From: Granulosicoccus sp965367215
Lineage (GTDB): Bacteria > Pseudomonadota > Gammaproteobacteria > Granulosicoccales > Granulosicoccaceae
Reading direction: 5' to 3'
Length of the DNA stretch: 64,000 nt
Assembly (NCBI GenBank): GCA_965367215.1
Contig: CBDUIJ010000001.1
Location: 8,000 to 71,999 of the forward strand
A program made the position numbers and the translations under genes. The notes beneath the pieces are model-generated. The model was given only the letters and a program-made list of their open reading frames with translations, was not told the DNA's origin and searched no databases. The stretch's first letter is position 1; each line of letters begins with the position of its first letter. Shown here in pieces: positions 17,218 through 25,004 of this stretch.

Positions 17218-17610
17218 ATGGCAGCTCAACAGTATTACGGCACTGGCCGTCGAAAGTCTTCTACCGCTCGAGTCTTCATGAACTCAGGCAGTGGCAAGAT
17301 CACCGTCAACGACAAGCCGCTTGACGAGTACTTCGGTCGAAAGACTGCTCACATGGTCATTCGCCAGCCACTCGAGCGTACTGATACGCTGGGTAACTTC
17401 GACTTCAACATCACTGTCAAAGGTGGTGGTGGTAGTGGTCAAGCCGGTGCCATTCGTCTGGGTATCTCCCGTGCGTTGCTGTCATACGACGAGACTCTGC
17501 GTGTCACTCTGCGCGGTGCTGGATTCCTGACTCGTGATGCTCGTGAAGTCGAGCGTAAGAAGGTCGGTCTTCGCAAGGCGCGTAAAGCGACTCAGTACTC
17601 CAAGCGATAA
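17218..17610 (+). CDS. rpsI: 30S ribosomal protein S9
   Basis: The 130-residue protein has the S9 core: YYGTGRRKSSTARVF, GSGKITVNDKPLDEYF, VKGGGGSGQAGAIRLGISRAL and a basic C-terminal tail ending KATQYSKR that reaches the P-site tRNA. It directly follows rplM and is followed by a strong terminator. Confidence 0.98.
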   Translation: MAAQQYYGTGRRKSSTARVFMNSGSGKITVNDKPLDEYFGRKTAHMVIRQPLERTDTLGNFDFNITVKGGGGSGQAGAIRLGISRALLSYDETLRVTLRGAGFLTRDAREVERKKVGLRKARKATQYSKR

Positions 17611-17657
17611 GAACTTCCCGGAGCTGCTTCGGCAGCTTCGTCAAGCTATTGCAAAAG

Positions 17658-17683
17658 AAGCCCCGCGAGTCGGGGCTTTTTTG
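17658..17683 (+). terminator. Intrinsic terminator of rplM-rpsI
   Basis: AAGCCCCG and CGGGGCTT pair around a CGAGT loop and run into TTTTTT. A classic rho-independent terminator 48 bases after the rpsI stop. Confidence 0.93.
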
Positions 17684-17783
17684 TTTCTGCGAATCGCCGG
17701 TCCGTAATGCCTATCGATTCGTAACATGATTTATTGTCTAAACCTGCTTATCGCAAAGCGTCATTGAGTGTACTGTCGACGTC

Positions 17784-20700
17784 ATGAATGCACCATTGGT
17801 CAAAGATCCGATCGAACTGCCCGCCAGCCAGTTGCGGGAGATTCCTTATAACTACACCTCGTTCTCCGATCGAGAGATAGCGCTGCGTTATCTGGGCGAA
17901 AGCGGCTGGAAACTGATCCAGTCCCTGCGCAGTGAAAGGCAAACCGGGCAGTCGGCGCGCATGCTGTTCGAGGTACTGGGTGATATCTGGGTCATCGACC
18001 GGAATCCCTTCATCCAGGAAGACTTGCTGAGTAATCGCAAGCGACGAAATTCGCTGGTCGAAGCATTGCGGCATCGTGTGGCACAGATCGTCGAGCGTGC
18101 CGGCGACGACACACGAGTCGAAGAGCTTATCCGTCTGGCAAGCGATGCAATAGGATCTTTCCAGCAGCGGCTGACCGAAATGCAGGCACTGCGCAAGCGC
18201 ACGCTGCAACAGATGCGCGGCGTCACGCACGCTGACAATGTTCGCTTTGACGGCTTGTCACGTGTTTCTCACGTCACCGATGCGACCGACTGGCGCGTAG
18301 AGCTGCCGTTCGTCGTACTGACGCCGGATAGCGAGGCGGAATTGCCCGGCATCATCAAGCAGTGCATTGCTCTGTCCTTGACCATGATTCCCAGAGGCGG
18401 TGGCACCGGTTACACGGGTGGTGCAATTCCGTTGCACGCTCGCACGGCTGTCATCAATCTGGAAAAGCTGGACGCACGCGGGGCTGTGCAGGCGATCAAA
18501 TTGCCGGCCGAGCAGGATATGCCGGAGCGGCAGATACACACGATTCGTGTCGAAGCCGGCGTGGTCACGCGTCGCGTCAGCGAAGATGCGCAAGCCATGG
18601 GCCTGGCCTTTGCAGTCGACCCGACCTCGCAGGATGCCTCCACCATTGGTGGCAACATCGCGATGAACGCCGGTGGCAAGAAGGCCGTGTTGTGGGGTAC
18701 AACCCTCGACAATCTGCTTTCCTGGCGCATGGTTGATCCAGACGGGCATTGGCTGGACATCGAGCGGCTTGCGCACAATCTGGGCAAGATTCACGTGCAG
18801 CCCGTCGTGCAGTTTCGCGTGACTCGACGTGATGCCGATACCAATGAAGTCATTGGTGAGCCCTGGGTCATCGATGCACCGGGTGCCAGTCTTCGACAGC
18901 AGGGCCTGGGCAAGGATGTCACCGACAAGTTTCTCGGGGGGCTGCCGGGCGTGCAGAAGGAAGGGTGTGATGGTCTCATTACCTCCGCTGTCTTCATCCT
19001 GCATCGCATGCCGGAACATGTACGGACCGTCTGCATGGAGTTCTATGGACGAGACCTGAGACAGGCCGTTCTGGGAATTACCGAGGTCAAGGACTTCATC
19101 GATGCCACTGACGGCATCCAGCTGGCCGGTCTCGAGCATCTGGATGACCGCTATATCAAGGCGGTCAAATACAGCGCCAAGGCTGCTCGTGGGGAGTTGC
19201 CACGGATGTTGCTGATGGCCGATATCGTCAGCGACGACGAGAACCTGCTGGGCAAGGTCGCCTCCGGCGTGGTGCAGCTGGTCAACAAGCGTGGGGCCGA
19301 AGGCTTCATAGCCATCAGTGCAGAAGCTCGCAAGCAGTTCTGGGCAGCGCGTTCACGCACCGCAGCCATTGCAGCGCACACCAATGCCTTCAAGATCAAT
19401 GAGGACGTGGTCATCCCGCTGCCGCGGCTTGCCGACTACAGCGAAGGCATCGAGCGTATCAATATCGAGCATTCACTGAGCAACAAGTTACGCATGCTCG
19501 ATGAGGTCAGGCGCCTTCTGAAATCGGATGAGTCGCGTGCTCTGGTGGCGAGCCCGGCCGATGATTCCGAAGAGGGTAGTGCGATCGTGCATGGCAGTCT
19601 GGCAGCGGGCGCTGCCATGCTGGACAAGGTCTACGACAAGTGGGCGGCGCTCTATGATCAGCTGCAGCATTCGGAACATCAATTCATCCAGGCACTGCGC
19701 GACCGACGTGAACCGGTAGAGCAGGACGAGTGTGTCAAGGCCTTGCTGGGACGCGAGGATGAGATTTCCTATCGCGCGTCGGTTGAAAAACCGCTGAAGG
19801 ATCGCTTCTCGGGCACGCGCTATGTTCGCCTGCTTAAGAAAATCGACGAGATTCATGGGCAATGGCGGCCGCAGCGCCTGTTCGCCGCATTGCATATGCA
19901 CGCGGGCGACGGAAATATTCATACCAATATTCCGGTCAATTCCAACGACTACACGATGATGCGCCAGGCTGAAGGCATCGTTGACCGGGTCATGGACCTG
20001 GCACGTCTGCTCGATGGGGTGATATCGGGTGAGCACGGTATCGGTCTGACCAAGATGCAGTACATGGACGAGAGCGTGGTCAACGCCTTTGCCGACTACA
20101 AGCAGGCAGTGGATCCCGAGGGGCATTTCAACAAGGGCAAGCTGATGCCCGGCTCCAATCTGGATAATGCCTATACGCCGTCCTTGCGACTGGTACAGCA
20201 GGAAGCGCTGATTCTCGAACAGAGTGAGCTCGGGGCGCTCAATGACAGTATCAAGGACTGTCTGCGATGCGGTAAATGCAAGCCTGTGTGTACCACGCAT
20301 GCGCCGGGTGCCAATCTGCTGTACTCGCCTCGCAACAAGGTGCTGGGTACGGGTCTGATCATCGAAGCGTTTCTCTATGAGGAGCAGACTCGCCGGGGCC
20401 TGTCCATCAGGCACTTCGACGAGATGAACAACATAGCTGACCACTGCACGGTCTGCCACAAGTGCCTGGCGCCTTGTCCAGTCGATATCGACTTCGGTGA
20501 TGTGTCCATCACCATGCGCAAGATCCTGAAAGACCGTGGCCAGAAGAACTTCAGTCTGGGTACCCAGGTGTCCATGGCATTTCTCAATGCGAAGGACCCG
20601 GCTACCATCAAGATCATGCGCAAAGGCATGGCCGAATGGGGGTTTCAGGCGCAACGTGCGGCCAGTGCGGTGCTGGGCAAGCTGCCGGCTGTCCGTCACA

Positions 20701-21677
20701 GTCGTCAGCAGCCACCCAATACCAGTGAGCCGGCCAAGCCGATAGAGCAGGTCGTGCACTTCGTCAATCGCAAGCTGCCGAACCGCAAGATGCTGCCTGC
20801 AAAGACAACTCGAGCCCTGCTGGGTATCGAGAATCGCGACTATGTGCCGATCATCCGCAACCCCGAGAAGGCGACGGATGACAGTGATGCCGTGTTCTAC
20901 TTTCCGGGATGCGGCTCGGAGCGTCTGTTCAGTCAGGTGGGACTGGCCACACTTGCCATGTTGTACGACACAGGCAGCAAGACCGTTCTGCCACCGGGGT
21001 ATCTGTGTTGTGGATATCCACAGACCTCCACCGGAGATGTGGACAAGGGCAAACAGATCACCACCGAAAACCGGGTGTTGTTTCATCGGGTTGCCAATAC
21101 GCTGAACTATCTGGATATCAAGACCGTGATCGTGTCCTGCGGAACCTGTATGGACCAATTGCTGAAGTATGAGTTCGAGAAGATATTCCCGGGTTGCCGC
21201 TTGCTGGATATTCACGAGTATCTGATGGAAAAACAGTACTCGCTGGACGGGGTGAGTGGTGAGCACTATGTCTATCACGACCCCTGTCACAGCCCGATGA
21301 AGACCTACCAGCCGTTGAAAGTGACCGAGGCGCTGCTTGGCAAGCCGGTTACGCTGTCTGACAGATGTTGCGGGGAAGCAGGTACCTTTGCGGTGGCGCG
21401 GCCGGATATCGCCTCTCAGGTGCGTCAGCGCAAGGCAACCGAGCTGGTGGCCAATCTGGAAGCCAATGGTGTCAGCAAGGGGGAGACCAAGCATGACGTC
21501 AAGATGATGACCTCATGTCCGGCCTGTGTGCAGGGCCTGAGCCGCTACCGCGACGAAACCGGAATGGATACCGATTACATCGTGGTCGAGTTGGCCAAAG
21601 GCCTGTTTGGTGAAAACTGGGCCAATGATTTCGTCGATCGTGCCAATCAGGGAGGGGTGGAGCAGGTACTGCTCTAG
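17784..21677 (+). CDS. FAD/Fe-S oxidoreductase fusion (D-lactate dehydrogenase type)
   Basis: A 1297-residue fusion. After about 150 residues of N-terminal domain (DUF3683-like), a PCMH-type FAD-binding domain carries PRGGGTGYTGGAIP near residue 203 and TIGGNIAMNAGGKKAV. The FAD-oxidase C-terminal part has MHAGDGNIHTNIP near 704 and SGEHGIGLTK. Two [4Fe-4S] motifs follow, CLRCGKCKPVC (about 826) and CTVCHKCLAPCP (about 887). Two CCG blocks, CCGYPQTSTG (1074) and CCGEAGTF (1194), resemble the GlcF/LldE/HdrB type. It should oxidise D-lactate or another D-2-hydroxy acid and pass electrons through Fe-S centres to quinone, in effect GlcD and GlcF in one chain. Substrate is inferred. Confidence 0.85.
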   Translation: MNAPLVKDPIELPASQLREIPYNYTSFSDREIALRYLGESGWKLIQSLRSERQTGQSARMLFEVLGDIWVIDRNPFIQEDLLSNRKRRNSLVEALRHRVAQIVERAGDDTRVEELIRLASDAIGSFQQRLTEMQALRKRTLQQMRGVTHADNVRFDGLSRVSHVTDATDWRVELPFVVLTPDSEAELPGIIKQCIALSLTMIPRGGGTGYTGGAIPLHARTAVINLEKLDARGAVQAIKLPAEQDMPERQIHTIRVEAGVVTRRVSEDAQAMGLAFAVDPTSQDASTIGGNIAMNAGGKKAVLWGTTLDNLLSWRMVDPDGHWLDIERLAHNLGKIHVQPVVQFRVTRRDADTNEVIGEPWVIDAPGASLRQQGLGKDVTDKFLGGLPGVQKEGCDGLITSAVFILHRMPEHVRTVCMEFYGRDLRQAVLGITEVKDFIDATDGIQLAGLEHLDDRYIKAVKYSAKAARGELPRMLLMADIVSDDENLLGKVASGVVQLVNKRGAEGFIAISAEARKQFWAARSRTAAIAAHTNAFKINEDVVIPLPRLADYSEGIERINIEHSLSNKLRMLDEVRRLLKSDESRALVASPADDSEEGSAIVHGSLAAGAAMLDKVYDKWAALYDQLQHSEHQFIQALRDRREPVEQDECVKALLGREDEISYRASVEKPLKDRFSGTRYVRLLKKIDEIHGQWRPQRLFAALHMHAGDGNIHTNIPVNSNDYTMMRQAEGIVDRVMDLARLLDGVISGEHGIGLTKMQYMDESVVNAFADYKQAVDPEGHFNKGKLMPGSNLDNAYTPSLRLVQQEALILEQSELGALNDSIKDCLRCGKCKPVCTTHAPGANLLYSPRNKVLGTGLIIEAFLYEEQTRRGLSIRHFDEMNNIADHCTVCHKCLAPCPVDIDFGDVSITMRKILKDRGQKNFSLGTQVSMAFLNAKDPATIKIMRKGMAEWGFQAQRAASAVLGKLPAVRHSRQQPPNTSEPAKPIEQVVHFVNRKLPNRKMLPAKTTRALLGIENRDYVPIIRNPEKATDDSDAVFYFPGCGSERLFSQVGLATLAMLYDTGSKTVLPPGYLCCGYPQTSTGDVDKGKQITTENRVLFHRVANTLNYLDIKTVIVSCGTCMDQLLKYEFEKIFPGCRLLDIHEYLMEKQYSLDGVSGEHYVYHDPCHSPMKTYQPLKVTEALLGKPVTLSDRCCGEAGTFAVARPDIASQVRQRKATELVANLEANGVSKGETKHDVKMMTSCPACVQGLSRYRDETGMDTDYIVVELAKGLFGENWANDFVDRANQGGVEQVLL

Positions 21678-21682
21678 GCTGT

Positions 21683-21717
21683 CAGGCCGTGATCCGCTAC
21701 TGGCGGATCATGGCCTG
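21683..21717. terminator. Bidirectional terminator hairpin
   Basis: A 15-base-pair stem (CAGGCCGTGATCCGC against GCGGATCATGGCCTG, one wobble) with a TACTG loop lies between the convergent dehydrogenase and dGTPase genes and overlaps the last codons of the latter. No clear T-tract, so efficiency is uncertain. Confidence 0.65.
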
Positions 21718-23060
21718 TCGAATATCGATCCCGAGGTCGGGCTGAGCAACTTGTGGTAGAGCTTGCCGGCTGATACATCGGTCATGCTGGACAGATAATC
21801 GGCGATGGCCCGCAGACCAACCTGCTCGTATTGGGCAAATACCGGAATCGGCAACAGTCGTTGTGGGTTGGCAGCAAATATCTCGAACAGGCGGATGACG
21901 ACTCGCTGCCCCTTGTATTGCAGCATTTGCAATTCGGGACGGAATATCACATGACTCATGACGAAATCCTTTATGAGCCTGAGAATTCTGTAGGCCAGTG
22001 GTTCCATGACCGTTTGTAATCTCAGCAAAGGGGCGTCGAAGGCGTCTTGCTCATTGATGACAATGCTGCGGATGAGGTAACCCACGAACCGGCTGATGGC
22101 ATGTTTGCGATCCTTGGCAGAGGCGCTGAACAGCAGGCGGTTGAATTCTTCCATATGCCTGTTGATGGGATTCTCCGGCCATTCGAGCAGTTTTGCCGAG
22201 ACCTGTTCCATCCAGACGTCGCGATCGACCAGGCCCAGAGCCAGTGCATCTTCGAGATCATGAACGCCATAGGCTATGTCGTCCGCCAGCTCCATGATGC
22301 TGGTATCCAGAGACTTGTAGAGTGTGCGGCCATGACCGAGCGGAGATGACTCGGTCGTCAGAAATCTGTCGCGATCAGTGGGCGAAAAGGGCTCCAACAG
22401 CCAGTCGAGAACATCGCGTTCAGAGTCGTAGATGCACTTCGGGGGAGCCCATTGGTCGATGTTCAGAGGGTTGTCCTGTGCTACGGGGACGTAGTTGCAG
22501 ACCCTGGAATAAGTCGTGGGGTATTTGATTGTCCCCAGCATCGCCCTGCGAGTCAGATCGAGTCCGGAATCAGGTGAATACTCTCCCAGCCGAGCCAGAA
22601 TACGCAAAGTCTGACCATTGGCCTCGAAGCCGCCGTGGTCACGCATCATGGTGTTCATGGCAACTTCGCCACCATGACCGAATGGCGAGTGTCCGATGTC
22701 GTGGGCGAGACAGATGGCTTCGATGAGGCTGAACGAAGGTATCAAAGGCTCGTAGTCGGCGTTTTCCGGTTGATCGCGCAGCCATTCGCAAATGCCGGAA
22801 CCGACTTGTGCCACTTCCAGAGAGTGGGTGAGGCGGGTGCGATAGAAGTCGCTTTCACCCAGGCCCAGCACCTGAGTCTTGGACTGCAGGCTGCGGAAAG
22901 ATGCGCTGTGGATGATTCGGGCGCGATCACGCTGATACTGGCTATCTTCTCGGGTACTATTGAATCCGCGCCCCGGATGGCTCTGGTATTCTGATCGTCG
23001 TTCTAGCCAGACGCTCAAGGTGTTGCTCCTGCCAGGATCGAAAATGTCAGTCCCGGTCAT
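21708..23060 (-). CDS. dgt: Deoxyguanosinetriphosphate triphosphohydrolase-like protein
   Basis: A 450-residue HD-superfamily enzyme. The N-terminus SEYQSHPGRGFNSTREDSQYQRDRARIIHSASFRSLQSKTQV, then RTRLTHSLEVAQVG and CLAHDIGHSPFGHGGE, supply the metal-binding His and Asp residues. LDTSIMELADDIAYGVHDLEDAL gives the third metal-site block. The family cleaves dGTP or other dNTPs to nucleoside and triphosphate. Members of this length class have been reported to defend against phages by draining dNTPs. It stands alone on the minus strand; the upstream neighbour is a RAYT-like transposase gene. Antiviral function here is an inference. Confidence 0.88.
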   Translation of the reverse strand: MTGTDIFDPGRSNTLSVWLERRSEYQSHPGRGFNSTREDSQYQRDRARIIHSASFRSLQSKTQVLGLGESDFYRTRLTHSLEVAQVGSGICEWLRDQPENADYEPLIPSFSLIEAICLAHDIGHSPFGHGGEVAMNTMMRDHGGFEANGQTLRILARLGEYSPDSGLDLTRRAMLGTIKYPTTYSRVCNYVPVAQDNPLNIDQWAPPKCIYDSERDVLDWLLEPFSPTDRDRFLTTESSPLGHGRTLYKSLDTSIMELADDIAYGVHDLEDALALGLVDRDVWMEQVSAKLLEWPENPINRHMEEFNRLLFSASAKDRKHAISRFVGYLIRSIVINEQDAFDAPLLRLQTVMEPLAYRILRLIKDFVMSHVIFRPELQMLQYKGQRVVIRLFEIFAANPQRLLPIPVFAQYEQVGLRAIADYLSSMTDVSAGKLYHKLLSPTSGSIFDRP

Positions 23061-23402
23061 GGTGTTGTTTTCAGGTAGAGTCAGGCTGTCGAGGCAGTGT
23101 CAATTGCAGGTGACAATTACCGTGTCAGCTTGAATATGCCAACAGTGACATCATAGTGTAAGACATTGGCGCTCAACGAGCGTACTTTACAAGGTACAGT
23201 TTTTCTACAGGGTCTGAACGCAAGATGCATTTGGCAGTATGGAAAAATTTGCCGGATACAATGTATGACACATATTCGAAATACAATTGATGGCCCTGAA
23301 GAGTATTTTCGTTTCATGTCTCAAGGAATCGCGAGTGTCATAAGGTAGTTGAATTGGCACCCGTGTCATCGCTCGCACGTTAAATCATAACTTCAATTGA
23401 CA
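23061..23402. other. AT-richer intergenic region between dgt and the transposase-like gene
   Basis: The gap of about 340 bases separates divergent genes. Possible promoter parts include TTGGCA and TACAAT near 23229-23262, but their 20-base spacing is poor. No REP-type palindromes, terminal repeats or target duplications were recognised. Confidence 0.35.
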
Positions 23403-24347
23403 ATGGCCAGAAAACCCAGGATTCATTTCTCAGGAGCCGTCTACCATGTGACTCTCACAGGGCTTGACCAGCAACCGATATTCAAGACAGTTGCTGATCG
23501 CCGAGCGTGGGAATCACTGGTGGAAGAAGGAGCTCAGCGCTTCGGGCACACCTTGCACGCTTACTGCTGGGCAAGGAACCATGTGCAGATGGCAATTCAG
23601 GTAGGTGATGCACCTCTGTCGAAGGTGATGCAGAACCTGTCTTTCCGATATACCCGATATTTCAACAAGCACCACAAGCGTGAAGGGGCTCTTTTTCAAG
23701 GGCGCTACAAGGCGATCCTCATCGATCCCGATGAATACCTCAACGATCTTGTGCGTTACATTCACAACAATCCTGTTCGCAATGCCAAGGCGAAGTCGGC
23801 AGACGCGGCCAAGTGGACCAGTTACCAGGCCTATATGGATGCGGACAAGCAGCCGCCCTGGTTGACGACATCCACAGTGCTGTCCACATTCGGCAAGACC
23901 GACAAGGCTTCACGCAAGGCATTTGCAAAATTCGTTGATGCCGGTCGGGACGAAGGTGAACGAGTCGATCTGATGCGTGGTACGGATGGTGGACGTCTGC
24001 TTGGCAATGCCAAATTCGCCAAGAAGGCTCTGAAGCCGGTCAAGGTCAAGCCACCCATCATGACGCTCAACCAGCTGGTGAAGCGGGTCTGCAAGGAAGA
24101 GGACGTCAAGGAGGCACAGCTGAAGAGCGAGAGCCGCGCTCGACATGAAAGCCGGATCCGGCAGACCATTACCTATCTTGCGATGGAGCTGGAAGTGGCC
24201 AGCCTGACGGCAATGGCAGAACGTTTCAATCGCGACCTCACTACCATGAGTCGTAATCAACGTTACTTCCGTGATCGCCTCAATGACGATGCCGAGTTGC
24301 AGAAGCATGTTCGCAAGCTTCAGCGACTGTTGCGGTCCGGCGATTGA
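23403..24347 (+). CDS. RAYT-like Y1 transposase with C-terminal DnaA-type helix region
   Basis: The 314-residue protein has the Y1 (IS200/RAYT) domain in its first 140 residues: HFSGAVYHVTLTG, AYCWARNHVQMAIQV, LSFRYTRYFNKHHKREGALFQGRYKA and DEYLNDLVRYIHNNPVRN with the candidate catalytic Tyr. The metal-binding pair, normally His-hydrophobic-His, reads HVQ, so the second His is Gln. The C-terminal part, including RHESRIRQTITYLAMELEVASLTAMAERF, resembles DnaA domain IV-like helices seen in some family members. It lacks flanking transposon ends, so it looks like a resident, possibly domesticated gene. The ATG at 23403 was chosen over a TTG six bases earlier. Confidence 0.78.
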   Translation: MARKPRIHFSGAVYHVTLTGLDQQPIFKTVADRRAWESLVEEGAQRFGHTLHAYCWARNHVQMAIQVGDAPLSKVMQNLSFRYTRYFNKHHKREGALFQGRYKAILIDPDEYLNDLVRYIHNNPVRNAKAKSADAAKWTSYQAYMDADKQPPWLTTSTVLSTFGKTDKASRKAFAKFVDAGRDEGERVDLMRGTDGGRLLGNAKFAKKALKPVKVKPPIMTLNQLVKRVCKEEDVKEAQLKSESRARHESRIRQTITYLAMELEVASLTAMAERFNRDLTTMSRNQRYFRDRLNDDAELQKHVRKLQRLLRSGD

Positions 24348-24385
24348 GAAATGTCGGTGACTGCCTTGATTACTGACGTGTTGCC

Positions 24386-24898
24386 ATGACGGAATGGTTG
24401 GACATCGTAGACGAGACAGACACGGTGATTGGCCGTGCCCCACGCGATCGAATACATCGCGAGGGGCATCTGCATCGCTCGGCACATATTGCCCTGTTCA
24501 ATTCGAGCGGGCAGATTTTCGTGCAGTTGCGCAGTCGCTTCAAGGACATGGCTGCCGGCTTGTGGGATACCAGCGCCGCTGGTCATGTTGACAGTGGCGA
24601 GTCCTACGAGGCCTGTGCCGTTCGTGAGTTACATGAAGAGCTGGGTGTCAGGGTAGGTGCTGATAGTCTGCAGTCGGTCGGCCAACTTCGGCCGCACGAA
24701 CGCAATGGCTTTGAATTCACTGAAGTCTATGCCGTCTTCTCCGATCAGACGCTGGTACTTCAGGAAGAAGAGATAGAGGATGGCCGCTGGGTCAGCCTGC
24801 AGGAGCTGGATCTGTGGATGCAGCAAAGTCCTTCGGATTTCACACAGGTGTTCAGAGTCATCTGTCCGATGATCAGGCATCTGGATAACAGCCGCTGA
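24386..24898 (+). CDS. Nudix hydrolase
   Basis: The 170-residue protein has a full Nudix box, GHVDSGESYEACAVRELHEELGV, near residues 66-88, preceded by FVQLRSRFKDMAAGLWDTSAA. The opening EWLDIVDETDTVIGRAPRDRIHREGHLHRSAHI resembles the YfcD and isopentenyl-diphosphate isomerase-like branch. Such enzymes hydrolyse nucleoside-diphosphate-linked compounds; the substrate cannot be read from sequence. It begins 39 bases after the transposase-like gene on the same strand, but no functional tie is evident. Confidence 0.88.
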   Translation: MTEWLDIVDETDTVIGRAPRDRIHREGHLHRSAHIALFNSSGQIFVQLRSRFKDMAAGLWDTSAAGHVDSGESYEACAVRELHEELGVRVGADSLQSVGQLRPHERNGFEFTEVYAVFSDQTLVLQEEEIEDGRWVSLQELDLWMQQSPSDFTQVFRVICPMIRHLDNSR

Positions 24899-25004
24899 CT
24901 GGACCCATTGCCTGTGCCGTTCTGTCGGTCGAGGCTTGCGGGTAACTCTGATACAAGTGATAGTTGTCGTATGACAACCATTCACCCAATCGAGGTACCT
25001 CACC

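Noticed and set aside
19488..21494. 668-codon open frame on the minus strand
   Set aside because: Antisense to the FAD/Fe-S fusion gene. It arises from GC-rich codon bias and has no family resemblance.
23061..24385. Complete insertion sequence around the transposase-like gene
   Set aside because: No terminal hairpins, target duplications or partner gene were found; the gene looks like a single resident RAYT-type gene.
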